Below are positions 7,697 to 25,527 of a stretch of 64,000 nucleotides of DNA, in pieces. The first letter of the stretch is position 1; each line of letters opens with the position of its first letter. The DNA lies in contig NZ_JBITDV010000010.1 in the NCBI RefSeq assembly GCF_044454545.1, positions 248,001 through 312,000 of the forward strand, read 5' to 3'. This DNA comes from Cryptosporangium sp044454545 (GTDB lineage: Bacteria > Actinomycetota > Actinomycetes > Mycobacteriales > Cryptosporangiaceae). A program made the position numbers and the translations under genes. A model generated the notes under the pieces. It searched no databases. It saw nothing but the letters and a program-made list of their open reading frames with translations, and was not told the DNA's origin.

Positions 7697-8533
7697 TCAG
7701 CGCTTCTTGTTGGTCTTGCGGCGGCGGACGATGAACTTGTCGCTGGCCTTGTTGGCCTGGCGAGTGCGACCCTCGGGCTTACCCTTCGGGTTGACCGGGT
7801 GACGACCACCAGAGGTCTTGCCCTCACCACCACCGTGCGGGTGGTCGATCGGGTTCATCGCCACACCACGGACGGTCGGGCGCTTGCCCTTCCACCGCAT
7901 GCGGCCGGCCTTACCCCAGTTGATGTTGGACTGCTCGGCGTTGCCGACCTCGCCGACCGTGGCACGGCAGCGGGCGTCGACGTTGCGGATCTCGCCGGAC
8001 GGCATACGCAGCTGGGCGTAGGGGCCGTCCTTCGCGACGAGCTGGACGCTCGCCCCGGCGGACCGGGCGATCTTCGCGCCGCCACCGGGCCGGAGCTCGA
8101 TCGCGTGCACGACCGTACCGACCGGGATGTTGCGCAGCGGCAGGTTGTTGCCCGGCTTGATGTCGGCGCCGGGGCCGCACTCGATGCGGTCGCCCTGCTT
8201 CAGCTTGTTCGGCGCGACGATGTAACGCTTCTCGCCGTCGACGAAGTGCAGCAGCGCGATGCGGGCGGTGCGGTTCGGGTCGTACTCGATGTGAGCGACC
8301 TTGGCCGGCACGCCGTCCTTGTCGGCCCGGCGGAAGTCGATCAGCCGGTAGGCGCGTTTGTGTCCACCGCCCTGGTGGCGGGTGGTGATCCGACCGTGCG
8401 CGTTCCGGCCGCCCTTGCTGTGCAGGGGGCGGACCAGCGACTTTTCCGGGTGGTCACGGGTGATCTCGGCGAAGTCGGCGACGCTCGAACCACGCCGGCC
8501 CGGCGTAGTCGGCTTGTATTTGCGGATGCCCAT
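7697..8533 (-). CDS. rplB: 50S ribosomal protein L2
   Basis: L2 is needed for subunit association and peptidyl transfer. The 278-residue product begins MGIRKYKPTTPGRRGSSVAD and carries the highly conserved GVAMNPIDHPHGGGEGKTSG near the C-terminus, which includes the key histidine. Length is typical. Confidence 0.99.
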   Translation of the reverse strand: MGIRKYKPTTPGRRGSSVADFAEITRDHPEKSLVRPLHSKGGRNAHGRITTRHQGGGHKRAYRLIDFRRADKDGVPAKVAHIEYDPNRTARIALLHFVDGEKRYIVAPNKLKQGDRIECGPGADIKPGNNLPLRNIPVGTVVHAIELRPGGGAKIARSAGASVQLVAKDGPYAQLRMPSGEIRNVDARCRATVGEVGNAEQSNINWGKAGRMRWKGKRPTVRGVAMNPIDHPHGGGEGKTSGGRHPVNPKGKPEGRTRQANKASDKFIVRRRKTNKKR

Positions 8534-8576
8534 CTGTATCCCTCAGCTCTCGATCCTCAGAGTGGTCCGGCCCCCG

Positions 8577-8873
8577 TCAGGAGACCGGCCCCCCGAAGAT
8601 CTCGATGCGGTCGCCGGGCGCGAGACTCACGATCGCGCGCTTGGTGTCTTTCCGCTTACCCGTGCCGAACTTGGTCCGCTTGCGCTTCCCCTGCCGGTTC
8701 AGCGTGTTGACCGCCGTGACCTTGACGTTGAACACCTGCTCGACCGCGATCTTGATCTGCGTCTTGTTCGCGTCGGGCCGCACGAAGAACGTGTACTTGT
8801 TCTCGTCCAGGAGCCCGTAGCTCTTCTCCGAGACGACCGGAGAAAGCAGGATGTCCCGCGGGTCGTAAATCAC
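8577..8873 (-). CDS. rplW: 50S ribosomal protein L23
   Basis: L23 sits at the tunnel exit and docks trigger factor and SRP. The 98-residue product starts at a GTG that overlaps the rplD stop (GTGA) and reads MIYDPRDILLSPVVSEKSYG. The NKTQIKIAVEQVFNVKVTAV region is family-typical. Confidence 0.98.
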   Translation of the reverse strand: MIYDPRDILLSPVVSEKSYGLLDENKYTFFVRPDANKTQIKIAVEQVFNVKVTAVNTLNRQGKRKRTKFGTGKRKDTKRAIVSLAPGDRIEIFGGPVS

Positions 8874-9556
8874 TTCGACTCCTCGGTATCGGGCAGCTCG
8901 CGGGAGCTGGCCTTGGCGGTCGCGCCACCGGCAACGGAGCCGGACACGAACTCGTCGAAGGCGTCCTTCAGGAACACCACGTCGTCGCTGATCAGCACGT
9001 CGTAGGTATTGAGCTGGTCCGGCGTCAGGACGTGGACCTCAGCGATGTTCCGCACCGACAGCCAGGCCGTACGGTCCCCGCGGGGTACGACGACCAGGAC
9101 GTGCCGCGAGCTGGACAGGTTCGCCAGTGCCTTGACGGCGTCCTTGGTGTTGGGCACGTCGCCCTCGACCAGCGAGGTGATGACGTGCACCCGGCCACCG
9201 CGGGCCCGGTCGGAGAGCGCGCCCCGGAGGGCAGCAGCCTTCATCTTCTTGGGCGTCCGCTGCGAGTAGTCGCGCGGCTGCGGGCCGTGGACGACGCCAC
9301 CGCCGGTGAACTGCGGTGCGCGGGTCGAGCCCTGGCGGGCGCGGCCGGTGCCCTTCTGCTTGTAGGGCTTGGCCCCACCGCCGGACACCTCCGCACGGGT
9401 CTTGGTCTTGTGCGTGCCCTGACGGGCCGCCGCCTGCTGAGCCACCACGACCTGGTGGATCAGCGGAATGTTCGTCGTCACGTCGAAGATCTCGGCGGGC
9501 AGGTCAGCCGTGCCGGTCTTTGCTCCGCCGGCGTCGACGATGTCAATCGTGGTCAC
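8870..9556 (-). CDS. rplD: 50S ribosomal protein L4
   Basis: L4 lines the exit tunnel; in E. coli it also autoregulates the S10 operon. The 228-residue product starts at a GTG overlapping the rplC stop (GTGA). It has the loop KPYKQKGTGRARQGSTRAPQ and a C-terminal Rossmann-like fold. It is coupled to both neighbours by 4-nt overlaps. Confidence 0.98.
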   Translation of the reverse strand: MTTIDIVDAGGAKTGTADLPAEIFDVTTNIPLIHQVVVAQQAAARQGTHKTKTRAEVSGGGAKPYKQKGTGRARQGSTRAPQFTGGGVVHGPQPRDYSQRTPKKMKAAALRGALSDRARGGRVHVITSLVEGDVPNTKDAVKALANLSSSRHVLVVVPRGDRTAWLSVRNIAEVHVLTPDQLNTYDVLISDDVVFLKDAFDEFVSGSVAGGATAKASSRELPDTEESK

Positions 9557-10221
9557 TTCGGCACACCGCCCTTACCAAGCTGGGTCTTGGCGGCGGTGCG
9601 AATGAGCACCAGCCCGCCCTTGGGCCCGGGCACAGCGCCCTTGACCAGGATCAGGCCCTTCTCAGCGTCGATACGGTGCACGCTGAGGTTCATCGTGGTC
9701 GTACGGACGCCACCCATCCGGCCGGCCATCCGCACGCCCTTGAAAACACGACCCGGGGTCGCGCAGCCGCCGATCGAGCCCGGCGCGCGGTGCTTGCGCT
9801 GGACACCGTGGCCGGCGCCGAGGCCCTTGAAGCCGTGCCGCTTCATGACACCCGCGTAGCCCTTGCCCTTGCTGGTGCCGACGACGTCGACCCTGATGCC
9901 CTGCTCGAAGATCTCCGCGGAGATCTCCTGCCCGATCTCGTACTCGGCCGCGTCCGTCGTGCGGATCTCGACCAGGTGCCGCCGCGGGGTGACGCCGGCG
10001 CCCTTGAAGTGGCCACTCTCCGGCTTGTTCACCTTCCGCGGGTCGATGGCGCCGAAAGCGACCTGGACCGCGGAGTAGCCGTCACGTTCGGGGGTGCGCA
10101 CCTGGGTCACGACATTCGGCCCGGCCTGAACGACGGTCACCGGAATCATCCGGTTGTTCTCGTCGAAGACCTGGGTCATTCCGAGCTTCTCGCCCAGGAT
10201 CCCCTTGATCTGCCTGTCCAT
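9553..10221 (-). CDS. rplC: 50S ribosomal protein L3
   Basis: L3 begins large-subunit assembly near the peptidyl transferase centre. The 222-residue product begins MDRQIKGILGEKLGMTQVFD and has the finger region KGYAGVMKRHGFKGLGAGHG. A 126-bp gap with short stem-loops separates it from rpsJ. Confidence 0.98.
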   Translation of the reverse strand: MDRQIKGILGEKLGMTQVFDENNRMIPVTVVQAGPNVVTQVRTPERDGYSAVQVAFGAIDPRKVNKPESGHFKGAGVTPRRHLVEIRTTDAAEYEIGQEISAEIFEQGIRVDVVGTSKGKGYAGVMKRHGFKGLGAGHGVQRKHRAPGSIGGCATPGRVFKGVRMAGRMGGVRTTTMNLSVHRIDAEKGLILVKGAVPGPKGGLVLIRTAAKTQLGKGGVPK

Positions 10222-10347
10222 AACTTCTTTCCGACTCTCTTGGGTCCGGATCCTCTCCCGGCCTGTGGTGCTGACCGGGCGTGTCCTTCAAATGGCGTCG
10301 TAATGCGTTGTCGGGTCCTGAGTCCGGACCCGAGCGCGATTACGTCC

Positions 10348-10656
10348 TTAGAGCTTGATCTCGATGTCGACGCCGGCGGGGAGGTCGAGACGCATGAGCG
10401 AGTCGACGGTCTTCGGCGTCGGGTCGAGGATGTCGATCAGCCGCTTGTGGGTCCGCATCTCGAAGTGCTCGCGGGAGTCCTTGTACTTGTGCGGCGAGCG
10501 GATCACGCAGTAGATGTTCTTCTCCGTCGGCAGCGGCACCGGGCCCGCGACCGACGCGCCGGTGCGGATCACCGTGTCAACGATCTTCCGCGCCGAACTG
10601 TCGATGACCTCGTGGTCATAGGCCTTGAGCCGGATGCGGATCTTCTGTCCCGCCAT
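10348..10656 (-). CDS. rpsJ: 30S ribosomal protein S10 (NusE)
   Basis: S10 is a small-subunit protein and, as NusE, a partner of NusB and NusG in antitermination and transcription-translation coupling. The 102-residue product starts MAGQKIRIRLKAYDHEVIDS and carries SPHKYKDSREHFEMRTHKRL. The longer upstream frame runs into the tuf terminator region and is not coding. It heads the S10 operon, 130 bp downstream of tuf. I see no convincing promoter there. Confidence 0.98.
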   Translation of the reverse strand: MAGQKIRIRLKAYDHEVIDSSARKIVDTVIRTGASVAGPVPLPTEKNIYCVIRSPHKYKDSREHFEMRTHKRLIDILDPTPKTVDSLMRLDLPAGVDIEIKL

Positions 10657-10714
10657 GGAAACTTCAGTCCTGTCTCTAACGCCGGGGGTCTGGTGGGCTG
10701 CCGGATAGTGGTCC

Positions 10715-10760
10715 GCGTGGCGCGGCGGCCGAGTCTTGCGACCCGACCGCCGCGCCACGC
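10715..10760 (-). terminator. Terminator of the str operon (after tuf)
   Basis: A perfect 14-bp GC-rich stem (10715-10728 with 10747-10760) with an 18-nt loop lies 27 nt after the tuf stop and upstream of rpsJ. No T-run follows. Confidence 0.65.
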
Positions 10761-10786
10761 CGGGGCCTGACGGCCCCCGTGGACTA

Positions 10787-11980
10787 CTACTTGTTGATCT
10801 TGCTGATGCGGCCGGCGCCGACGGTCCGACCACCCTCGCGGATCGAGAACCGCAGGTTGTTCTCCATGGCCACCGGCTGGATGAGCTTCACCGACATGTC
10901 GGTGTTGTCACCCGGCATGACCATCTCCGTGCCCTCGGGGAGGGTCACGACGCCGGTCACGTCGGTGGTACGGAAGTAGAACTGCGGCCGGTAGTTGTTG
11001 AAGAACGGCGTGTGGCGCCCACCCTCGTCCTTGCTGAGGATGTAGACCGTCGCCTCGAACTCCGTGTGCGGAGTCGTGGTGCCCGGCTTGATGACGACCT
11101 GGCCGCGCTCGACGTCTTCCCGCTTGATGCCGCGGAGGAGCAGACCGACGTTCTCGCCGGCACGCGCCTCGTCGAGCAGCTTGCGGAACATCTCGACGCC
11201 GGTGACCGTGGTGGTCTGCTTGGTCTCCTTGATGCCGACGATGTCGACCGTCTCGTTGACCTTCAGCACACCGCGCTCGACACGACCGGTGACGACCGTA
11301 CCGCGACCGGTGATCGTGAAGACGTCCTCGATCGGCATGAGGAACGGCTTGTCGAGGTCGCGCTCCGGCTCCGGGATCGTCGTGTCGACAGCGTTCATCA
11401 ACTCGATGATCTTCTCGCCCCACTCGGCGTCGCCCTCGAGCGCCTTCAGCGCCGAGACACGCACGATCGGAGCGTCGTCACCCGGGAACTCGTACTGGTT
11501 GAGCAGCTCGCGCACCTCGAGCTCGACCAGCTCGAGGATCTCCTCGTCGTCCACGACGTCGGCCTTGTTCAGGGCGACGACGATGTACGGAACACCGACC
11601 TGGCGGGCCAGGAGCACGTGCTCCTTGGTCTGCGGCATCGGGCCGTCCGTCGCGGACACGACCAGGATCGCGCCGTCCATCTGGGCGGCACCCGTGATCA
11701 TGTTCTTGATGTAGTCAGCGTGACCCGGGCAGTCGACGTGCGCGTAGTGACGCGACTCCGTCTGGTACTCGACGTGCGCGATCGAAATCGTGATACCGCG
11801 CTGCCGCTCCTCCGGCGCCTTATCGATCTGGTCGAACGGCGTGAAGGGGTTGATGTCCGGGTACTTGTCGTGCAGAACCTTGGTAATCGCCGCAGTCAGC
11901 GTCGTCTTACCGTGGTCGATGTGACCGATGGTTCCGATGTTGACGTGCGGCTTGGTCCGCTCGAACTTCGCCTTCGCCAC
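10787..11980 (-). CDS. tuf: Elongation factor Tu
   Basis: EF-Tu delivers aminoacyl-tRNA to the ribosome as a GTPase. The 397-residue product starts at a GTG with a strong AGGAGG site. The G1 motif GHIDHGKT is at about 19-26, followed by DCPGHADY and NKADVV, then the two beta-barrel domains ending GGRTVGAGRISKINK. It is the last gene of the str operon, 82 bp after fusA. Confidence 0.99.
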   Translation of the reverse strand: MAKAKFERTKPHVNIGTIGHIDHGKTTLTAAITKVLHDKYPDINPFTPFDQIDKAPEERQRGITISIAHVEYQTESRHYAHVDCPGHADYIKNMITGAAQMDGAILVVSATDGPMPQTKEHVLLARQVGVPYIVVALNKADVVDDEEILELVELEVRELLNQYEFPGDDAPIVRVSALKALEGDAEWGEKIIELMNAVDTTIPEPERDLDKPFLMPIEDVFTITGRGTVVTGRVERGVLKVNETVDIVGIKETKQTTTVTGVEMFRKLLDEARAGENVGLLLRGIKREDVERGQVVIKPGTTTPHTEFEATVYILSKDEGGRHTPFFNNYRPQFYFRTTDVTGVVTLPEGTEMVMPGDNTDMSVKLIQPVAMENNLRFSIREGGRTVGAGRISKINK

Positions 11981-12062
11981 TGGTCTTTCCTCCTGTGGAC
12001 TAAAACTCTGAACGCCGTGCGTCCGGGTCTGTTTCGGGTCGGGTATCGCCTGAGCTCGGGGC

Positions 12063-14162
<2,100 letters not shown>

Positions 14163-14198
14163 CTGCCTTGCCTTTCAGCTTCGAGTGCAGGACGCGGA

Positions 14199-14669
14199 TT
14201 ACCAGCGGTAGTGCGCGAAGGCCTTGTTGGACTCGGCCATCTTGTGCGTGTCTTCGCGGCGCTTCACGCTTGCGCCGAGACCGTTGCTCGCGTCCATAAG
14301 TTCGTTCATCAGTCGCTCGGTCATGGTCTTCTCACGACGCGCGCGGCTGTACTGGATCAGCCAGCGCAGCGCGAGCGTGGTGCTGCGACCGGGCCGAACC
14401 TCGACCGGGACCTGGTAGGTGGCGCCACCGACACGGCGGCTGCGCACCTCGAGGGCCGGCTTCACGTTGTCGAGCGCGCGCTTCAGCGTCACGACCGGGT
14501 CGTTGCCCGACTTCTCACGGGCGCCCTCGAGCGCGCCGTAGACGATGCGCTCCGCCACGGACCGCTTGCCGCTCATCAGCACCTTGTTGATCAGCTGAGT
14601 TACGAGCGGCGAGTTGTACACGGGGTCGATGACCACCGCGTGCTTCGGAGCGGGACCCTTGCGGGGCAT
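14199..14669 (-). CDS. rpsG: 30S ribosomal protein S7
   Basis: S7 nucleates assembly of the head of the small subunit. The 156-residue product starts MPRKGPAPKHAVVIDPVYNS; upstream in-frame residues overlap rpsL in another frame and are not conserved. KSGNDPVVTLKRALDNVKPA and LRWLIQYSRARREKTM are family motifs. It starts 1 nt after the rpsL stop. Confidence 0.98.
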   Translation of the reverse strand: MPRKGPAPKHAVVIDPVYNSPLVTQLINKVLMSGKRSVAERIVYGALEGAREKSGNDPVVTLKRALDNVKPALEVRSRRVGGATYQVPVEVRPGRSTTLALRWLIQYSRARREKTMTERLMNELMDASNGLGASVKRREDTHKMAESNKAFAHYRW

Positions 14670-14670
14670 A

Positions 14671-15045
14671 TCAGCTCTTCTCCTTCTTCGCGCCGTAGCG
14701 GCTGCGGGCCTGCTTGCGGTTGCGGACACCCTGCGTGTCCAGCGAGCCGCGGATGATCTTGTAGCGCACGCCGGGCAGGTCCTTCACACGACCGCCACGG
14801 ACGAGCACGATCGAGTGCTCCTGGAGGTTGTGACCAACGCCCGGGATGTACGCGGTGACCTCGACGCCACTGCTCAACTTGACACGCGCCACCTTCCGCA
14901 GAGCCGAGTTCGGCTTCTTGGGCGTGGTGGTGTAGACGCGCGTGCAAACGCCACGGCGCTGCGGGCTGCCCTTGAGCGCAGGAGTCTTGGTCTTCTCGAC
15001 CTTGTCCTGCCGGCCCTTGCGGACCAACTGCTGGATCGTGGGCAC
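14671..15045 (-). CDS. rpsL: 30S ribosomal protein S12
   Basis: S12 controls decoding accuracy and is the streptomycin target region. The 124-residue product starts at a GTG (MPTIQQLVRKGRQDKVEKTK). Lys43 (in TTPKKPNSA) and Lys88 (in RVKDLPGV), whose loss gives streptomycin resistance in other bacteria, are both present. It heads the str operon, with a leader of about 200 nt. Confidence 0.98.
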   Translation of the reverse strand: MPTIQQLVRKGRQDKVEKTKTPALKGSPQRRGVCTRVYTTTPKKPNSALRKVARVKLSSGVEVTAYIPGVGHNLQEHSIVLVRGGRVKDLPGVRYKIIRGSLDTQGVRNRKQARSRYGAKKEKS

Positions 15046-15248
15046 GGGGTCTCCGCTTTCTTCTCGGCTGTTGCCCTGCTAAACGCTCTGTCCTCGTGTT
15101 GTGCCAGATGTCCGGCTCCTCCGACCCCCGCGGTCGGGCGTGTCGCGCCAGCCGCAGGCCAAGAGTCTGCAAGCAGACCCCTGGGGAGGCCGTGCACCCG
15201 GCAGAGGGCGCACGTGCGTACCTGAGCAGCACCCAGGCACGAAAGCCA

Positions 15249-15277
15249 AGACTACCTACGGCTCGACCACAGGTCAA
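15249..15277 (-). promoter_or_regulatory. Promoter of the str operon (rpsL)
   Basis: On the minus strand TTGACC (15272-15277) and TAGTCT (15249-15254) are spaced by exactly 17 nt, close to the housekeeping sigma consensus. Transcription would begin near 15242, giving an rpsL leader of about 197 nt. The rest of the 452-bp gap 15046-15497 shows only the upstream terminator. Confidence 0.65.
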
Positions 15278-15448
15278 AACGACTACCCCAGCCCTCTTGC
15301 CGAGCCTCGGTAGCGCGTGTTACTGCCGGTCTTGACCTGGTCACCGCTCGCAGCTCACACCACGAGTAGGCACCGCGTGTAACGGTACCTCGGGGTTCCC
15401 CAGACTGCCACAACCCTGCCGTCGGCGGCTGGCATTCCCAGGAGCGCG

Positions 15449-15489
15449 CGCCGGCCCGGCAACCCCGTCTCCGAGGTGCCGGGCCGGCG
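15449..15489 (-). terminator. Terminator after the DUF4190 gene
   Basis: A 13-bp perfect stem (15449-15461 with 15477-15489) with a 15-nt loop begins 9 nt downstream of the stop of the gene at 15498. It isolates the str operon from read-through. Confidence 0.7.
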
Positions 15490-15497
15490 TCACGATT

Positions 15498-16658
15498 TCA
15501 GTTGCTGGCGATGAACGCGATGTTCACGATGATGAAGATGATCGACAGGCCGACGCCGACGCCACCGGCGATCATGCCGGTCAGCGCCTGCTGGCGTCCC
15601 TGGAGCACGCCGCCGGACTCGTTGATCTTCTTCTGGCTCATGTAGCCGAGGACGACCGCCACGATGCCGGCGATGATCGGCAGGAACCCGATGAAGAACG
15701 TGCAGCAGCTCGCGAGCGAGAGCACCGCGGACACGATGCCCGCGATCATCGAGACGAGCGCCAGCTGCTCCTTCTGCGGCCCGGGGCTCCCGTAGCCGCC
15801 GCCGGGCGCCCCGTAGGCACCGGACGTCGGGTAGCCCGGCTGCGCGCCGACGCCGTAACCCGAGGTGGGCGGTGCGCCGTACCCGGACGTGGGAGCGGCC
15901 GGGTTGTTCGGGTCGTACCCGTACGGAGCCCCGGCCCCGTAGCCCGACGTGGGGGCCGCACCGTAGCCCGAGGTCGGCGCGGCGCCGTACCCGGACGTCG
16001 GCGCGGCGGGCCCGGCACCGTACCCGGAGGTCGGGTCAGCCGGCGTCGCGCCGTAACCCGAGCCGTACCCGGACGTCGGCGCGGCGCCGTAGGCGGACGT
16101 CGGGGCGGCGGGGTTGTTCGGGTCGTAGCCCGGGGTCTGGTCGGCACCACCGCCCCAGGGCGAGCCGTAGCCGGACGTCGGCGCGGACGACGGCGGCTGC
16201 TGCTGCCCGTAGGGCGGCGGGTCGTACGACGGCGGGTTGCTGCTGCCGTACTGGTTACCCCCGGAGCCGTACTGGTTGTCCGCGGAGCCGTACTGGTTGC
16301 CCCCCGAGCCGTACTGGGTGCCCCCGGAGCCGTACTGGTTGCCGCTCGAGCCGTACTGGTTGCCGCCGCTGCCGTACTGACCGCCGCCGCCGTACTGACC
16401 GCCGCCGTACTGCTGCTGGTTCGGGTCGCCGTAGGACGGCGGGGGCGTCGCCGGCTGGCCGTACGGGCTGTCCGGGGACTGGCCGTAGTCGGGGACGCTG
16501 AAGTTGGGGGCCTGCGGAGCAGGCGGCGCGGAGGGGTTGTTGTAGTCGGGGAAGCTGAATCCGCTCGGCGGCTGCGACTCCTCCCCAGGGCGCCCCTGAC
16601 TGCGCGGATCCCGCGGGTCGTAAGGCTGGTTCGGCTCAGAGCCAGGTCGGTCGGTCAT
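15498..16658 (-). CDS. DUF4190-like membrane protein with Gly/Tyr/Pro/Gln-rich repeat domain
   Basis: The function is unknown. The 386-residue product has two parts. Residues 1 to about 290 are low-complexity and rich in Gly, Tyr, Pro, Ser and Gln, built from units such as NQYGSGG and later TSGYGAAP. The last 95 residues carry two to three hydrophobic segments (LALVSMIAGIVSAVLSLASC, IGFLPIIAGIVAVVLGYM, MIAGGVGVGLSIIFIIVNI), the pattern of DUF4190 proteins. There is no signal peptide, so the disordered part probably faces the cytoplasm. A hairpin follows the gene. It lies 76 bp after a second DUF4190-like gene, likely in the same transcript. Confidence 0.85.
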   Translation of the reverse strand: MTDRPGSEPNQPYDPRDPRSQGRPGEESQPPSGFSFPDYNNPSAPPAPQAPNFSVPDYGQSPDSPYGQPATPPPSYGDPNQQQYGGGQYGGGGQYGSGGNQYGSSGNQYGSGGTQYGSGGNQYGSADNQYGSGGNQYGSSNPPSYDPPPYGQQQPPSSAPTSGYGSPWGGGADQTPGYDPNNPAAPTSAYGAAPTSGYGSGYGATPADPTSGYGAGPAAPTSGYGAAPTSGYGAAPTSGYGAGAPYGYDPNNPAAPTSGYGAPPTSGYGVGAQPGYPTSGAYGAPGGGYGSPGPQKEQLALVSMIAGIVSAVLSLASCCTFFIGFLPIIAGIVAVVLGYMSQKKINESGGVLQGRQQALTGMIAGGVGVGLSIIFIIVNIAFIASN

Positions 16659-16734
16659 CTCTCTCCTCGTCGAACGCGGCGACCGCCGCGCTCCTTGCCA
16701 CGGTCCGCCGACTGCGGCGGGACGTTCACCGCCA

Positions 16735-17232
16735 TCAGTTGACGTTCTCGTCGTACTGCGGCCCGCTGCCCACGGACCCGATCAACAGACCGATCACCAC
16801 GGCCACGATGACGACCGCACTCACCGCGACCGCCACCCAGCTCAGGATCTCCCCCGCCCGCAACGCGCGACCGCCGGTCAGGAAACCCGCCGCGGCGGCG
16901 ATCTCGGTGCGGGTGGTGCGCACCATCAGCAGGCCGGCCACCCCGGGGACGAGCCCGCCGCCGCAGAACATCAGCAGGACGCCGACGATGCCCAGCGCGA
17001 GCACCGCGGTCGCCTTGCTCGACGTCGTCTCGTCCGGATCCTGCGGGTGACGCTCCCCGGTCCCCGCCACCCGGGGAGCCGGCACGACGGGACGGGCCCC
17101 GACCACCGGCGCGGGCGCGGGCGCCGACGGTGACTCCAGGATCTCGGGCGGCCCCGGCACCGTGAGGGCGATCTCGGCCGGAGCCTGGCCCGGCCGGGGG
17201 CGGGCCCACGGCGAGGGGCGAACCTCGGTCAT
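16735..17232 (-). CDS. DUF4190-like small membrane protein
   Basis: The function is unknown. The 165-residue product starts MTEVRPSPWARPRPG; I chose this ATG for the GGGGGG site upstream over a longer frame starting at 17292. A Pro/Ala-rich N-terminal half is followed by two hydrophobic segments (TAVLALGIVGVLLMFCGGGL and ILSWVAVAVSAVVIVAVVIG) with a basic-acidic loop between them, similar in layout to the neighbouring DUF4190 protein. It lies 65 bp beyond the rpoC terminator. Confidence 0.75.
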   Translation of the reverse strand: MTEVRPSPWARPRPGQAPAEIALTVPGPPEILESPSAPAPAPVVGARPVVPAPRVAGTGERHPQDPDETTSSKATAVLALGIVGVLLMFCGGGLVPGVAGLLMVRTTRTEIAAAAGFLTGGRALRAGEILSWVAVAVSAVVIVAVVIGLLIGSVGSGPQYDENVN

Positions 17233-17296
17233 CAACACCCCCCTGCCTGAGCTAACACCGGACACTGCATGGTGCCATGATCCCTGCTTCAACGAG

Positions 17297-17330
17297 CGCG
17301 GGCCGCCCGGGATCTCCCGAGCGGCCCGCG
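17297..17330 (-). terminator. Terminator after rpoC
   Basis: A 10-bp perfect outer stem (17297-17306 with 17321-17330) and a 4-bp inner stem form a strong hairpin 15 nt after the rpoC stop. Confidence 0.7.
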
Positions 17331-17344
17331 GCCCTGACTTCAGA

Positions 17345-21241
<3,897 letters not shown>

Positions 21242-21302
21242 GTGTTTCAGTCCCTCGTCTAGAGGTTTGGTACTGCCTTGGTGTAGCTCTGACCCTCGTT
21301 AC

Positions 21303-21334
21303 GGGCCGACGGCGGCTGCTGTCGCCGCCGGCCC
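21303..21334 (-). promoter_or_regulatory. Intercistronic hairpin between rpoB and rpoC
   Basis: Arms at 21303-21314 and 21323-21334 pair over 12 bp with one mismatch, 7 nt after the rpoB stop. It may be a partial terminator or an RNA-processing or stability element; rpoC must still be transcribed through it. Confidence 0.4.
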
Positions 21335-21340
21335 GGAACC

Positions 21341-24772
<3,432 letters not shown>

Positions 24773-24878
24773 GATGCGTCCTTCCGAGGACCTGCGGATC
24801 CGAACGGTCGTCGTGCGCGCACTCCTATCGACCCCCAACAAATGGAGGTGCGAAAGGCAGAAGGCAGCGCAAACTAGC

Positions 24879-24907
24879 AGTGTAGCCGCAAGGCACACTA
24901 CTGTCGA
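24879..24907 (-). promoter_or_regulatory. Promoter of rpoBC
   Basis: On the minus strand TCGACA (24902-24907) and TACACT (24879-24884) are separated by 17 nt. Transcription would start near 24872, about 100 nt before rpoB. Confidence 0.6.
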
Positions 24908-25527
24908 ATCCCCAGGCAGGCGGCATGACACCCCGTTTGCCAGCCGCTCGAACCACTCCCCCGGTTGATCCGTGTTCCTCGCGGAGCCCGGTCTCCCACA
25001 GGCAGCCGCTGAAACATCGGGGGGACGACGGGAGTCGGCCCGAACCTCGCCCCACCGTGCACCTCGGCGAAACGAAACTACCGAGCCGAAATTACAGGCT
25101 CGTACTTCTACCGCTCGTCACGCTCAGCCACCAAGCATGTGCATTAGCTGCGCGCTACGAGAAGAGCGTGCCTGTGCCGGTCCGCCACGTCAAGAGGCGC
25201 GCCCCAGGTGGGGGGATACCGCACCGGATGAGAGGCCACCTGGCCACCCGGATGATGTGCTGGAGGGACGCCGGCTGATTGCCGCGCGTCATGCGCTCGA
25301 AGTGCCTGATGTACCAGTTCGACACGGTTGTGACCGGCGTGATGCCAGTCAACTGCTGACGCGTTGCGACGGCGTTCGGGGGCATATCGGCGCAAGGCCG
25401 AACCGTGCGCCCTCCGTAAGCGTTTCACCTCACACCTGGCAACGAGTTAGGCCTTTCCGGGGATGGGTACCTTGTCCGGTTGGTCGACGAAGACGGTCGG
25501 CCGACGAAGACCGCGGAGGCAACAACC
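24908..25527. other. Intergenic region between divergent rpoB and the PRC-barrel gene
   Basis: This 620-bp stretch has only short open frames without good ribosome binding sites, and no tRNA or repeat. The plus-strand promoter of the PRC-barrel gene must lie here, but I see no convincing -35/-10 pair. GGAGG at 25514-25518 is the ribosome binding site of that gene. Confidence 0.5.

Noticed and set aside
14671..15045. Streptomycin-resistance allele in rpsL
   Set aside because: Lys43 and Lys88 are both the susceptible residues.
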